A stretch of 64,000 bases of DNA, taken from NCBI GenBank assembly GCA_963082975.1, contig OY720350.1, positions 40,603,851 to 40,667,850 of the forward strand, read 5' to 3'. Under the pieces are notes generated by a model, which worked only from the letters and a program-made list of their open reading frames with translations, had not been told where the DNA came from and did no database searches. Source of the DNA: Labia minor (lineage: Eukaryota; Arthropoda; Insecta; Dermaptera; Spongiphoridae). The translations under genes were made by a program, and so were the position numbers. This document shows positions 1 through 10,365 of this stretch, piece after piece (the first letter of the stretch is position 1; each line of letters begins with the position of its first letter).

Positions 1-179
1 TAAGTAGTAAATTATTACATTTTTAAAAATATAATGTTGATATCATACCAAGATATCTCCTTTTGAGGAAGATCAATCAATATGTGGATCCAACTAAAAT
101 AAAATATATTTTCAAATATAAAAATATTTTTTTAATAACAAACAAAAATTTTTTAGTTGATTCGTTTTTTTTTGCTTGT

Positions 180-243
180 TAAAACATATGGGGCGAACTT
201 TAGACCCTTGGCCTAGGGCGCCATAAGAGCTCGGGCCGTGCCT
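180..243 (-). repeat. Possible hAT-type terminal fragment (GC-rich patch)
   Basis: Read on the minus strand, the patch contains CACGGCCCGAGCTC, then GGCGCCCTAGGCC and a short AT-rich continuation. This style (clustered GGCGCC and CCTAGGCC near one end) resembles ends of insect hAT-derived repeats. No partner end was found, so it would be a truncated relic. Low confidence. Confidence 0.25.
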
Positions 244-277
244 GTATCCCACCCAGATATTATTAAATATTATTATT

Positions 278-791
278 GGTATTAGTTAAGAGTCCTTGTC
301 ACCATTAGATTTTGATGAAACTTAACCAGTTGATTCCTTGATTAATTCTAAGAAACTTTTTACTTAGGCAATTATGGGGTAAACTTCTAGTTTTCGAGAT
401 AAAAAGTATTATAGTTTGACCAATTAGCTGGTTATGAACGTTGCAATGAGCCATTAAGTAATGTTTTATTGACTAATTCACTAATAATTCACTTTTTCCC
501 TAATTATCGGTTTTTTCGGTTCGGTTAATTAATTAATTTTTTTAATTTTTCTTTATACAATCCGAACTTAAAAAAAAAAAAAAAAAAAAAATTAGTGACG
601 ACCTCTGCTAGTCAAACGGATAAAACATGGTAGCTAAATAGAATATCAATGGATTGATAACCAAACTTTAACTTTTGTCTCGAAAACTAGAAGTTTAACC
701 CATAATTGCTTAAGGAAAAAGTTAATCAAGCAATCAAATAGCGAAGTTTCATCAAAATCCTAAAATGTGACAAGGACTTTTAACTATTACC
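278..791. mobile_element. Foldback miniature element with hAT-like 8-bp target duplication
   Basis: The left end GGTATTAGTTAAGAGTCC is matched by the reverse complement of the right end (GGTAATAGTTAAAAGTCC), and similarity continues inward for well over 100 bp. For example, AACTTCTAGTTTTCGAGA at 384-401 pairs with TCTCGAAAACTAGAAGTT near 678-695. The element is about 514 bp and flanked by TTATTATT at 270-277 and 792-799. An 8-bp duplication fits hAT, but this target is low complexity. No coding capacity. Confidence 0.7.
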
Positions 792-970
792 TTATTATTA
801 ATTGTTTGTTTTAATTATTTTTATTTTTATTTTCTTATCATGATTTAATTATATCAATCTATTTATAACAATATTATAATATAATAAATAATACATTTCT
901 TATAATATGTTCGCGTATTATTAACTTTTAAATGATCATATTATTTATTAATATATTTTTTCCTTTTTAG

Positions 971-1123
971 GCACTTGAAGCTTTAGAAGGGCTTCGCAAC
1001 CGGCATCAATCTGGTTCTTCTTTATCCACTTCGGCAGGGGCATCATCCCCTGGAAGTTCAGCTATTCCTCGTCCTAAACCCTTTACAATTGAAAGTATTA
1101 TGGCTCCCACAGTACCACCTCAG
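971..1123 (+). CDS. FoxB: Internal coding exon of a FoxB-like forkhead transcription factor (eh1 motif exon)
   Basis: This is a 51-codon open exon bounded by a pyrimidine-rich acceptor (TCCTTTTTAG) and a CAG|GTAAAA donor, both in phase 0. It encodes a Ser/Ala/Gly-rich stretch and then RPKPFTIESIMAP. FTIESIM is an eh1-like Groucho-binding motif, and the wording closely resembles the C-terminal motif I recall from insect FoxB proteins (fd96Ca/fd96Cb, also called fd4/fd5). Forkhead proteins of this class act in the nucleus in embryonic patterning and neurogenesis. The forkhead DNA-binding domain is not in the window and must lie upstream if the call is right. Codon use is far more GC-rich than the flanking DNA, which supports a real exon. 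A homeobox protein with an eh1 motif is the main alternative. The exon is near certain; the family is moderately supported. Confidence 0.62.
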
Positions 1124-1478
1124 GTAAAAACCATTATTGTTTTTCTATTCATTTTATTCGTACCTGAGAAATTATAATTTTTCACACATAAAAAATAAAA
1201 AAAAAATAAAACGAAGATTAAGAAATAAATTGTATTTAAGACTTCTATAAAAGTGAAATGTTTGATTATAAAAATATATAAAGAGATATAAAAATTAATT
1301 TATTATTTTTGTAAATTTTAATTATATCTACAAAATGTTTTTAAAATGATTCGTACCTGAGAACTGAATAACTTGAACTGATTGATTTAATACAGTTTAT
1401 AGATATCCTTCATTTGTTTAATAAAAAAAAAAAATAATAATAAATAAAAAATATTTAATATGTGTTAAATTATTAGAC

Positions 1479-2396
1479 CAGTGATTCTCAACCCTTTTTT
1501 TACCGGGCACACTTTTAAAAATTTGGCGGTACACAGAGAAAAAGATAAGCGTAAAAGTGAAAAAAATGGTCCCAAAAAAGGGTTACCCTTTTCTTTTTTA
1601 GAACCATATTGAAAAAAATTTAGAAAAAAAGTCGGAAATGTTTAAGAGCCTAGTCCCAAAAACGTTTTACCTTTTTTTTACTTTCCCGCATACTTCGTAT
1701 AAGGGAAGTATTGGAATCGTCAAAAATTTCGACTTCGAGATTTCGATAGATCTTGACGTTTTAGACCTCCCTGAGTCGGAAAATACCATTTTTCGAATTA
1801 TGTCTGTGTGTGTGTATGTATGTATGTATGTAATGTTTGTCTATGAGCAAATTTACTCAGAAACTAATCAAGCTAGGACTTCAAAATTTGGTACACCGAT
1901 ATTATTCACAGTTTGTAGATTTCTATCAAAATTTCGTCAAAATCGGTTAACCGGAAGTGGTACTTTACCTAGACTGGTTGCGTTTACCTTTCAAGTAAAG
2001 TACCAGTTTGCTTCGAGATATTTGCTTCCTATTTTGTATATAGATTTAAAAATATGAAAAAAATTCAGATACCAAATTTCATCATGATCTGACTACCGGA
2101 AGTGACATTTTACCTATACAAGTAGCGTTAGGTGTAAATTATAAATATATATAATAGTGTTAAACCATTTTACTTTATAATTTAAATTAATTAGTTTGTT
2201 TATTTTTATTGTTGTTAAAACATAATAATAATAACCTAATTACCTATGCGGGAAAGTCTAGAGGAGGACACTCCCGATTTTTTTTAGAACCAAATTGAAA
2301 AAATTTATAAAAAAAAGTCGGAAATGTTTAAAAGCCTCTTTACATTTGTAAGGCACATTTTGATAATCTCGCGGCACAGTTTGTTGAGAATCACTG
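1479..2396. mobile_element. Non-autonomous hAT element with perfect TSD
   Basis: The ends are CAGTGATTCTCAAC and its reverse complement GTTGAGAATCACTG, a widespread hAT terminal inverted repeat. The element is flanked by a perfect, non-simple 8-bp duplication TATTAGAC at 1471-1478 and 2397-2404. It has no transposase. The interior is interrupted by a second element (1680-2277). A block of about 55 bp on either side of that insertion (1595-1651 and 2280-2335) is directly duplicated. Confidence 0.88.
1680..2277 (+). mobile_element. HINE-like element R3 nested in the hAT element
   Basis: The 5' end CTTTCCCGCATA (1681-1692) is the exact reverse complement of TATGCGGGAAAG at 2245-2256, a 12-bp subterminal inverted repeat. 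It is followed by a short hairpin, GGAGGACACTCC (stem GGAG/CTCC), and a T-run. A GT/GTAT microsatellite lies near the middle (1804-1831). Internal text such as AAATTTGGTACACCGATATT and a Leu/Pro-like GACCTCCCTGAGTC parallels family R2 elsewhere in the window, so R2 and R3 are diverged relatives. This matches the architecture of Helentron-associated elements. The frame at 1638-2057 crosses the junction and is not a gene. Confidence 0.65.
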
Positions 2397-3904
2397 TATT
2401 AGACAATCTATTTATTTTTTATTTATTGAATTATTATCTATAGTAATTTTAAACACATTTTAACCATATTTACATGTAATATACTTCAACCACATGTATT
2501 ATATCAAAGCTATCTTCACGAAACATCATAGATCTATGATTAACTAATTTTTTTTTTAAATCTTTTCTAAAAAAATTAATTAAACTTTAACTGATCGCTA
2601 TCAATATATGAAACATTTCATTTTTGATTGATCTTCGTTGTATTTTTTTTCAAATAAGTTTTTTTATTCATCTCAAACAAGAATTTTCAGTTGATCCATC
2701 GAATCAATTAATTTATCTCTCTCTCTCTTGTTTTTTCGTTTCTCTCTGAATTAATAAATCATTTTGCATTCTTTTTTTTCTATTTATATTTTCTGATCCT
2801 TTGCTTTTTATTTTAAATAATTACTAATATATTAATATATTTATAATATATACATATGTGAGTGTGCCTATTATCTATTCTTAAATTAAATGTTTAATAA
2901 ATTAATAATTCAAAATTTGAAGAGGGGATTTCTAATTAGGAGGCAATTTAATAGATCTACACACCAACTATTGAGGGAATTATGAACGTTTAAAAACGTA
3001 TAGATATACTTTGTATACACATGAAAGATGGTATTTTCCAAAGCTATTATCTAAACATCTAAAGAAAAAAAATAATACGGATCGTTATTTAAGGACAAAT
3101 TAATTCTTAATCAATATTCATTCCCAGTCGATTTACTCAGTAATTTTCGATTAAATATAGAGATCTTGTACAAAAAAAAAATGTAATAATTTATCTTATA
3201 TTGTGATCAGATACTATATTTATTAAAACAACTAATTTGTTGAAATTAAATTATTTAATTTTTAAAGTGATGGTATGTGGTGTTACCTGTATGTCTTTTT
3301 ACCTTCCCCGCGTCTCTCTCCCTCATTCATGTAACAGAAATTATCCCCTCGGGTTAAAATGTAACGCGATTTGAAATGATCATTTTATTTGCTATTAAAA
3401 TGAACTCTTTTTTTTTAGCCTCGGGATAAAAAAATCTTTTTGATATATCTTTTTAAAGCTTTTAAACATGGAACAAGAAAAAAAACATATTAAAAAACAT
3501 ACATTTTTAATTTTTGATTTGTTGTTGTACGTATACATCGAATTTATTCATATTTACTTGATTAAAAATAATACGTAAATATAATTGGTCCATTACAATG
3601 ATAAAATTTCATTGATATATTGGTCATATTTATCTAATCTATGGGTGTCCGTATAAATCTCACTGTATCGTTATGAATCTAAGGAAAGCAATGTTGAAAT
3701 ATTGAAATTAAAATAATATATTATTATTATTATTATTATATCAGTTTAAATTCAATTCGATTGTAAATTAGAATTTAAACTAATGACTAATATATAAATA
3801 TGAGCAGTAGCCAGGCACAGAATTGAATTAATTGAATCATAACCTGTCCCCAACAGGTCGAAAGAGTCTTACTACTCTAATTATATTATATTTTTAGTAT
3901 ATAT

Positions 3905-4728
3905 TGTCGTCGTATATTGGAGGAATTGGGTAAGGTATTTTATTTGATAAAATTAGGTTGAAAATCAGATTAAATTAATTTGGTAGCACTCTGGATAAAA
4001 TTGAGAATAATAAATGGTTATTGAATCCGCAAAGGTTGATATGGGAAATGATAAAATTGAATAGGTTCAGATTAAAAATGCATATATAAAATTAAACTAA
4101 AATTATGTATTTAATATAAATAGAAGAATTAATTTGATACAATAGATAATAATGAAATTAATAAGAAATTGAAGAAATTGAATGTGGTACCGTAAAAATA
4201 GAAATATAAATTAAAAGGAATTTAATTTATATTTAGCAATTGCAAATTATTTAAATATGGTCGACCACTTATATGTTATTGTAATTAATAATGAGTTCGG
4301 GGAACACTGGGACTTCAAGTAAGATGATTCTTGGATATTTTACTCAAGGTATTATGTCGTCTTATCTGGGCAGGCACAATTCCTCGCTCCACTCGACGAT
4401 CCTTGTAGTTGTTCTTACTCGTTCTGATGAAGTCACTCCCCTTACACTCAATCCAAGAATGATCAAAAAATGTCTCAAAATGTAGATGGTCATCATCCCC
4501 TCCTATGCCACTTGGCAAAATTGTCCACCCCTCACTCCCTCTTGGGTAACGAAGAGGTATATCATCTGGGTACCTGATGGAATGCATTTTCCTGGTTTTT
4601 TTTTAAACAATAATTCTAGAAAGTTATCTTTTATATACTCTGCCATGTGTTCAAACAAATAACTTTCTAGATTTCCGAATCATAATATATGTATATAAAA
4701 AAATGCATTTTTATATTTATATATTACA
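3905..4728 (+). repeat. Dispersed repeat, solo-LTR-like, copy 1
   Basis: It is closely similar, in the same orientation, to 33426-34164. Shared landmarks are TGTCGTATATTGG at the start, TTTGGTAGCACTCTGGATAA, TTTATATTTAGCAATTGCAA and ATTGTCCACCCCTCACTCCC. It begins TG, ends ...ATTACA, and sits in TATAT-type flanks, which is compatible with a solo LTR and a short AT duplication. The flanks are simple sequence, so the ends are not certain. Copy 1 has extra sequence around 4290-4450. Overlapping open frames on both strands are not conserved between the copies and are not called. Confidence 0.5.
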
Positions 4729-5639
4729 ATATATATATATATATATATATGTAAATGACGAATATGTTTATATATCATCATTAATTGTTAGAAAATAAAA
4801 TGTGTTTATTAAAGTTTAAAAACATATTATTTTAATTATTATGTGTTATCTTTGAAACGTCATTTGTGACAACCCATACATCAATCGATTTCGATTAACC
4901 CTCATACTTCAAACATTTATTTATTTGTAATTAATCAAATGCCTTAATTTTGCTTAATAAAGATTTTGTTTATGATTACAATTATTTTGTTCAAATCATT
5001 TTTATTCAAATTTAATAAAAAACTAGTTCAAAAAATAAATTCAAAAAATATCTAAAAAATCGAATCTAAATATATGAAATTTATATGAAATTTATTTTTT
5101 TTTTACTATACAGCTTCTATGATAATATTAAATAGTGAAATATTTGTAATTAAGTAGAACGGGGCCTGGATTACACAAGATTTTGATCAGTAGGTCTTTT
5201 AAAAGCAAGAGAAAATAAGTTATGGCTATGAATCATTTTCTATTGCATTTAATAGCATTATTTACTTATGCAGTTATTATTCATTACTTATTGCGAATTA
5301 TTTTATTTAATTCTGTTTAATTCCATGAACCAATGTCGATAAAAATGTTTCTATTTTTTCTACAATCAATGTGTTTTAATGAATGTAATGGTACTTATTC
5401 TTTTAATGTGTATATTTTTCTTAGTATATTTAGATTTTGAAATGTTTTATAGAAACTATATAATCTTATAACCACTTGCATGTAACATTCAAACACGCTA
5501 TTTAAAAAGATTTATGTAAAAATAAACATCCGAGTTTTTAGATTATCTATTGTCTCAATTTTATAATCTAATTTTATTCGAATCTCAACTAATTTTGAGA
5601 TTGATTTTAAAGTTAGCAATTCTCTCCGAAAGCCCTTAT

Positions 5640-6026
5640 TCTAAGCTTCCTCCATCCACTTTTTATTCACTCCTAATTCCTTCAAATCTCTTATATTAAG
5701 TATTATCTATCGATCAGTCGTTTCCAAATTGGTTTTCCCGTTTGTTCCGTCCATTGTAACTTACTACAATATAATTTATGACTGTATGTTTAGGAATACA
5801 TAGAAGTCATGTAATTCTCCACCATTCCCCTGCAATCTTCTGACTATACAATCTACAAACAAACTATTCTTATAATCCACAGGCCACGTTTCACATACAT
5901 ATAATACAACCGATAGTATAATAATGTTTTAAATTATAATTTTGATATTCTTTGATAATATTTTTGTTAAAATTATAGCCTCTCTTTGCCCTAAAATAAA
6001 TAATAATAAAATAAAATAAATAATAA
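5640..6026 (-). pseudogene. LINE reverse-transcriptase ORF debris
   Basis: On the minus strand, decayed text reads like the region after the RT domain of RTE-like LINEs (VLYVCETWP, compare VLYDCETWS in 50383-50598). The same DNA family occurs inside the Helitron-like elements at 13081, 26998, 46556 and 48973. No Helitron ends are seen here. The last part, from the ATATAATACAACCGATAG motif to a TAAAATAAATAATA run, is repeated at 6482-6619. Confidence 0.5.
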
Positions 6027-6080
6027 GCTAAATCCGGAAAATAGGGCGGATGAGGGAGCATTGAAATTCTGTTTTTTTTC
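6027..6080 (-). pseudogene. Mariner transposase fragment (LPHPPY motif)
   Basis: The minus strand encodes NRISMLPHPPYFPDLA, the conserved LPHPPYSPDLAPSD block that precedes the third catalytic Asp of mariner transposases. The frame then runs into unrelated DNA. The same approximately 60-bp fragment is present again at 7331-7393. In both places it directly abuts a different mariner element (6093 and 7396), so the pair was copied together. Confidence 0.6.
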
Positions 6081-6092
6081 ATTTTCTACTTA

Positions 6093-6475
6093 ACACATCG
6101 TTCAATAAGTCCCGAGACTAACAACCAAAACAACATTTTTTTTTCAAAAATCATTTTAATATAATCTCCTTTTAGAGTGATACAATCTTTCCAACGCCTT
6201 TCCAACATTTCTATACCATGTTATAGAGGGATTTATCCTTTCTTCAAAATAGGCTTCAGTTGCGGCAATGACCTCTTCATTTGAGCCAAATTTTTTTCCC
6301 TGGAACATTTTTTGAGATCAGCAAAGAGCCAGTAGTCGCTGGGGGCTAAATCTGGCGAATACGGGGGGTGGTCCCCCAGGCAAATAAAAGCCCAATTCAT
6401 TCAATTTTGACATTGTTTTCATGGACTTGTGGCATGGTGCATTATTGCAATTGCGGCACCCATTTGGAAAAAACC
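6093..6475 (-). mobile_element. Mariner-like element, one end only
   Basis: It begins after a TA (6091-6092) with the inverted-repeat end ACACATCGTTCAATAAGTCC. It then matches 7396-7770 almost base for base, covering the C-terminal part of a degenerate transposase on the minus strand. It stops near 6475, where duplicated flanking DNA (6482-6619, equal to 5888-6026) resumes. The opposite terminal repeat is missing, so it cannot have moved alone. Confidence 0.75.
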
Positions 6476-6481
6476 TTTTTC

Positions 6482-6619
6482 ATGTTTCACATACATATAA
6501 TACAACCGATAGTATAATAATTTTTTAAATTATAATTTTGATATTCTTTGATAATATTTTTGTTAAAATTATAGCCTCTTTGCCCTAGAATAAATAATAA
6601 TAAAATAAAATAAATAATA
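6482..6619 (-). repeat. Tandem-arranged second copy of LINE debris flanking the mariner fragment
   Basis: CATGTTTCACATACATATAA and the following 130 bases repeat 5882-6026 with few changes. The arrangement A-mariner-A, with the mariner truncated, points to a local duplication or template-switching repair rather than transposition. Confidence 0.7.
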
Positions 6620-6833
6620 GCAATTTTAATTGAGATATTAATAAGAATTAAGAGGATGAATTTTTTTAATTATATGATAATATGTGATACATATATATAC
6701 TAATAATGATTAATTATTAATACATATCTCAGAAAAAGATATATTTCTAGAAATAATTAGATTTAAAATTATAATGAAACAATACCTTCCCTTCCTAAAA
6801 ATGAACTGAAATAAAATAATCTTCTATTTCCAG

Positions 6834-7124
6834 GTTCCTGCATTGGCTGTTCATCAACCACCTCCTCCGCCCCCACCACCTCCTCCACCACCGCCACCTC
6901 CAGCTCCCCATTTGTACCCAGCCGGATATGTGCAACTATATGCGGCAGCCGCCCTTGCCGGTTTCCTACCACCCCCTTACCTCGCATTACCTTCACCCTT
7001 GGCTGCAGCGGCTGCAGCTGCAGCGGCAGTCTCAACAGCTGCTCCTATACCAGCACTTCCAGCACCTTCAACAACAGTAACCACTCTACATCTACATGGA
7101 CCGTCTGCCAGCGATCCTGCGTAG
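6834..7124 (+). CDS. FoxB: Terminal coding exon of the same FoxB-like gene (Pro/Ala-rich C terminus)
   Basis: An acceptor (TTCTATTTCCAG) at 6833 opens a 97-codon frame ending in TAG at 7122-7124. It joins the exon at 971-1123 in phase 0 across an intron of about 5.7 kb. The product starts VPALAVHQ, then has 15 consecutive prolines, a Tyr/Leu/Ala segment (around PHLYPAGYVQLYAAAALAG), 9 consecutive alanines, and an IPALPAPSTT tail ending in SASDPA. Low-complexity Pro/Ala C termini are usual for developmental transcription factors, and vertebrate FoxB C termini also have a PALPALPAP-type tail. The proline and alanine codons are mixed, so selection at protein level is more likely than pure repeat slippage. 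The block is about 60% GC inside DNA of about 25% GC. Open frames on the minus strand here are shadows of this exon. Confidence 0.65.
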   Translation, partial: VPALAVHQPPPPPPPPPPPPPPPAPHLYPAGYVQLYAAAALAGFLPPPYLALPSPLAAAAAAAAAVSTAAPIPALPAPSTTVTTLHLHGPSASDPA

Positions 7125-7395
7125 CCCATCATGTAAGCGACAACAACATTTTTCAATTTTTCAAATATTTTATTTGTCATGACTGATTGTAAAAATATCA
7201 TTATTTCTTAACCATTTTTTTTAAGTTTTGATATTAGAAGTCGTTATATTTTTCATATATGTACTGGATTTATTACTGTATGCTTTCTATTTGTTTAGAA
7301 AATATAATTTCACAAATAATATTGGTTTGGGCTAAATCCGGAAAATAGGGTGGATGAAGGAGCATTGAAATTCTGTTTTATTCATTTTCTCCTTA

Positions 7396-8081
7396 ACACA
7401 TCGTTCAATAAGTCCCGAGAGTAACAACCAAAACAACATTTTTTTTCAAAAATCATTTTAATATAATCTCCTTTTAGAGTGATACAATCTTTCCAACGCC
7501 TTTCCAACATTTCTATACCATGTTATAGAGGGATTTATCCTTTCTTCAAAATAGGCTTAAGTTTCGGCAATGACCTCCTCATTTGAGCCAATTTTATTTC
7601 CCTGGAACATTTTTTGAGATCAGCAAAGAGCCAGTCGTCTAAGGAGCTAAATCTGACGAATACGGGGGGTGGTCCCCCAGGCAAATAAAAGCCCAATTCA
7701 TTCAATTTTGCCATTGTTTTCATGGACTTGTGGCATGGTGCAATATGACAATCGCGGCACCCACAACGACAAATCGTTGTTTTGGATGGAGAGGGGTCCG
7801 AGTAATAATTTTCAAGCCATTTCTGGGCTTCTGCGGTGTTGTTACCCATTAAAAAACAATGTTTTACCAACACGCTAAACTCCCTTTTTTCCATTTTTCA
7901 AACAAATTACAAAGTGACTTTACTCTATCCTCGATAACTCGGCTGTCTGTGATCCGATTGACCTGAAATTTTTACACGTTTCATGTAGTCATGTAGAGGT
8001 TCGCACTCTATGGAAACGTGGCCACGTTGCTACTACTAGCACCATCTCTGGGTTAGTCTCGGGACTTATTGAACGATGTGT
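7396..8081 (-). mobile_element. Internally deleted mariner-like element with intact ends
   Basis: Both terminal inverted repeats are present: ACACATCGTTCAATAAGTCC on the left and its reverse complement GGACTTATTGAACGATGTGT-like sequence on the right. A TA lies outside each (7394-7395 and 8082-8083). The length is 686 bp, about half of a full mariner (roughly 1.3 kb). It is a non-autonomous derivative that could be cross-mobilised by a related transposase. Confidence 0.88.
7535..7894 (-). pseudogene. Deleted mariner transposase
   Basis: This 119-codon frame starts at an ATG at 7894. Residues 1-42 (MEKREFSVLVKHCFLMGNNT... to TTICR) are the N-terminal helix-turn-helix of mariner transposases. 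It then jumps to CHIAPCHKSMKTMAKLNELGF, which in full-length proteins lies about 200 residues further on around the second catalytic Asp. Here the DNAPCH-type motif reads HIAPCH, so the Asp is lost. The LPHPPYSPDL block is frameshifted before DWLFADLKK returns. No catalytic activity is expected. Family usual length is about 345 residues. Confidence 0.85.
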
Positions 8082-8329
8082 TAAGTCATGAGGTAGTCTG
8101 CTATTAATGGATGGAAAACAAAAAATAAAACACTGCGCTGGTTGATAGTGTTGCCATTTCATTTAAGAGACAATTAATTCAAAAAGTCACGGACTTATTG
8201 ACCTGCTCTCATAAATATGTATGTTTATATTGAACATAGATCATTAATAAATAACTAATAATTTTTCTAATATTACCTTTTTATATGAATATTCGAATTA
8301 ATTTAATAGTCCTGTTCCTCTGATTTAAA

Positions 8330-8620
8330 ATGTTAGCTGTTAGAACGTTGTAACTGAGATGTCCGGGGTGGTTATCCTCTTATCCGATTATGGAATTAAA
8401 AGCTCATAAAAATTGAGGGAGGACAGCTTTTGCTGGGAACCCTCACTAATGCCTGGAACGCTCCCATCGACAGATAAAAGCGATATAATAATAACTGTGA
8501 AGTTCCTTTTATCTCTTCGGAGGATGGATGGATCATTTACTCGTTAGCATCTTAAAGAACAAAATCGCGCAGGATTTCAAGTTATTTTCCAATTATCCAC
8601 ACCTTTTCACACAATTTGAA
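8330..8620. promoter_or_regulatory. Candidate conserved non-coding block downstream of the FoxB-like gene
   Basis: This is a GC-richer, non-repetitive block without an open frame, about 1.2 kb 3' of the stop codon. It contains GATA-type sites (CAGATAAAAG, TTTTATCT) and TCCGATTATGG. I found no other copy in the window. A cis-regulatory element is an inference from composition and position only. Confidence 0.3.
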
Positions 8621-9036
8621 GGGTTTTTCAAACAATCTTTTTTAACTTTTTTTTTTGTGGCTTTATCAAGTTAAATTATATTATATATAAATCTATACAT
8701 TAAAAAACTTTTTGTCGCCGACCTCCCAAATACTTGATTTTTTTTATTTATTATTTATTATATATTAAAGTACCAATTATAGTTTCAAAAACATTTTTTT
8801 TCTTTCATATCTACCTATTCATCTAAAGAATATCTATGAAAATATATAATATATTTTTTTTTATTATTAAAAGGTTTTATTTTTAAACCTTTTTAAGCGG
8901 ATTTATATTGTTAGCCTATATTCGTTTCTTTAAATTATTTTCTAGATTAAAAATATGATTGACGATGGAAAATCAGTAAAAGGACATATTTAATAATTCA
9001 TTTCAAATAAATAAGTACCAAATATAAAATAAATAA

Positions 9037-9688
9037 GTTGACCTGTGGCCAGGTCCGAACCGACCGACTGTTTGAAATAAATTAATTTCCAGCTACAGAA
9101 ACAATTTCAAATAATTTTAATATATCTATTAATGTAATAAAAAACAGATATGGATACATAAATAATAAATATAAATATTTTTAATTTTATTTTATTTATA
9201 CTATATATGCAAGACCAGGCTGTGACGTCTTGAATGGCTGGATGACGTCATATAATTTTAAATCAAGAAAAAACTAATAAATATGATTTTTATCGAGGAT
9301 AAAACCAATACAAAGTGCATGATTCGTGGTGATATATAAAAAAATCTCCTTTGGTGTGAAAATAACCCTTTCCTTCCTATCTTCGATCGCTAATACTACC
9401 ACTTCCGGTTTCCGGAATTGCACCAAAAGTTGATCAATTCATCCCACTGATGCATTAAGTAAATATACCAAATTTCATCAAAATCGGTTGAGCCGTTCAG
9501 GCTGTACACATCTATACGGACGGACGGACGGACAGACGGACAGACGGACGGACGGACGGACAGACATCATGCTAAAAATACTTTTTTCTGTTTAGAAAAT
9601 GCATGATTCGTGGAGATATGTAAAAATCTCCACATGTGAAATTTGGTGTGAAAACAATACCTCCCTTACTATCGTCGGTCGGTAAAAA
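9037..9688 (-). mobile_element. HINE-like element R1, copy 1 (complete)
   Basis: Read on the minus strand, it starts ACCGACCGAC, has a central (GTCC/GTCT)n microsatellite and ends GTCGGTCGGT-type sequence. After that comes the hairpin GACCTGGCCACAGGTC (6-bp stem) and AACTTATTT. Two internal modules of about 80 bp are related direct repeats (TGCATGATTCGTGG... at 9318 and 9600). A pair of TGACGTC motifs lies at 9221-9250. There is no coding capacity. The subterminal inverted repeat, tandem repeat core and 3' hairpin match Helentron-associated elements. Confidence 0.72.
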
Positions 9689-9689
9689 T

Positions 9690-10365
9690 AGACAATTGCG
9701 AAATTCTTGTAAAATTACCTTCGTTTTCTTTTTTCAGTCTTTAGATCTGTCTGTCATTCATTTATTTACCTATAAATATAAAAAAAATTGCGTTTTTCGT
9801 TAAAATGTTCTCTTATGGGTTCCAATATGGTATAAGAAGAGAGCTTATGCAACAAAGTCAAAAATTCAAATTTTGAATTGTCTTCTATACACAGAGCAAT
9901 ATATTTAAAGAATTTTTTTTTCGACACCTCGTAGCTTGGGGGTTCTTTAGCTGACTCACCCCAGCCACCGGGATCAACATTGGGAAGCTATTTGATAAAA
10001 AGTTACGCCTCCGATCATGAAAATCAAGGTAAAGGTTGATAAGACCCGTTCTACTGATCATAGGATACCTAACCGGCATAACCGACTATATAGGAGCATT
10101 GGATAAACAAAAGTCAGAGGTTGTTTTTTTTTAATTTTATTAAATTTTGGCATCTATGCTCTTTTTAGCCATCCTTTGCATTTATTCGGAATTTATTATT
10201 AATTCTTAAATCTAAGTTTGTCTCGTCCTCAAACTCGGTGGATCTTTATTTATAATCACTAAGCTATCGTGCTGATCTAAAGAAAAAAATATTTAAAAAT
10301 ATTTCTATATGATAATTAATTTAATTTAATTTCATCAATTAACTATATCAAACTTTAATATTTTT
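9690..10365. other. Spacer between two inverted R1 copies
   Basis: No gene recognised. A GC-richer piece at 9915-10085, with AGCTGACTCACCCCAGCCAC, lacks a supported frame; the short minus-strand frame there has no family features. The spacer is unique in the window and would form the loop if the flanking R1 copies paired. Confidence 0.4.

Larger units (their letters stand above)
1..970 (+). other. Intron of the FoxB-like gene upstream of exon 971-1123
   Basis: There is no coding potential here. It is AT-rich DNA holding one foldback element (278-791) and a short GC-richer patch at 180-243. The region ends in the splice acceptor of the exon at 971. The 5' exons of the gene are outside the window. 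Confidence 0.5.
1124..6833 (+). other. Large intron of the FoxB-like gene, loaded with transposable elements
   Basis: This 5.7-kb phase-0 intron is inferred from matching splice sites and frame. It contains a hAT element with a nested HINE-like insertion (1479-2396), a solo-LTR-like repeat (3905-4728), LINE debris (about 5640-6026 and 6482-6619), a fragment of one mariner lineage (6027-6080) and a truncated copy of another (6093-6475). The stretches 2405-3900 and 4730-5640 show only AT-rich DNA with simple repeats such as TTA and TA runs. Confidence 0.55.

Noticed and set aside
1638..2057. 139-codon plus frame
   Set aside because: It crosses from hAT interior into the R3 element and through the GT microsatellite. 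The codons encode VCVYVCMYV repeats. It is not a protein gene.
4291..4587. Opposed frames in the solo-LTR-like repeat
   Set aside because: Not conserved in the second repeat copy at 33426-34164, where the corresponding segment differs.
6769..7201. Two minus-strand open frames over the terminal FoxB-like exon
   Set aside because: They are antisense shadows of the GC-rich Pro/Ala exon. They have no splice logic or domains, and the plus frame has a matching splice acceptor and phase.
9519..9566. Regular GGAC/GACA array considered as a CRISPR-like or satellite array
   Set aside because: It is a tetranucleotide microsatellite at the same internal position in every R1 copy. There are no spacers, and the genome is eukaryotic.
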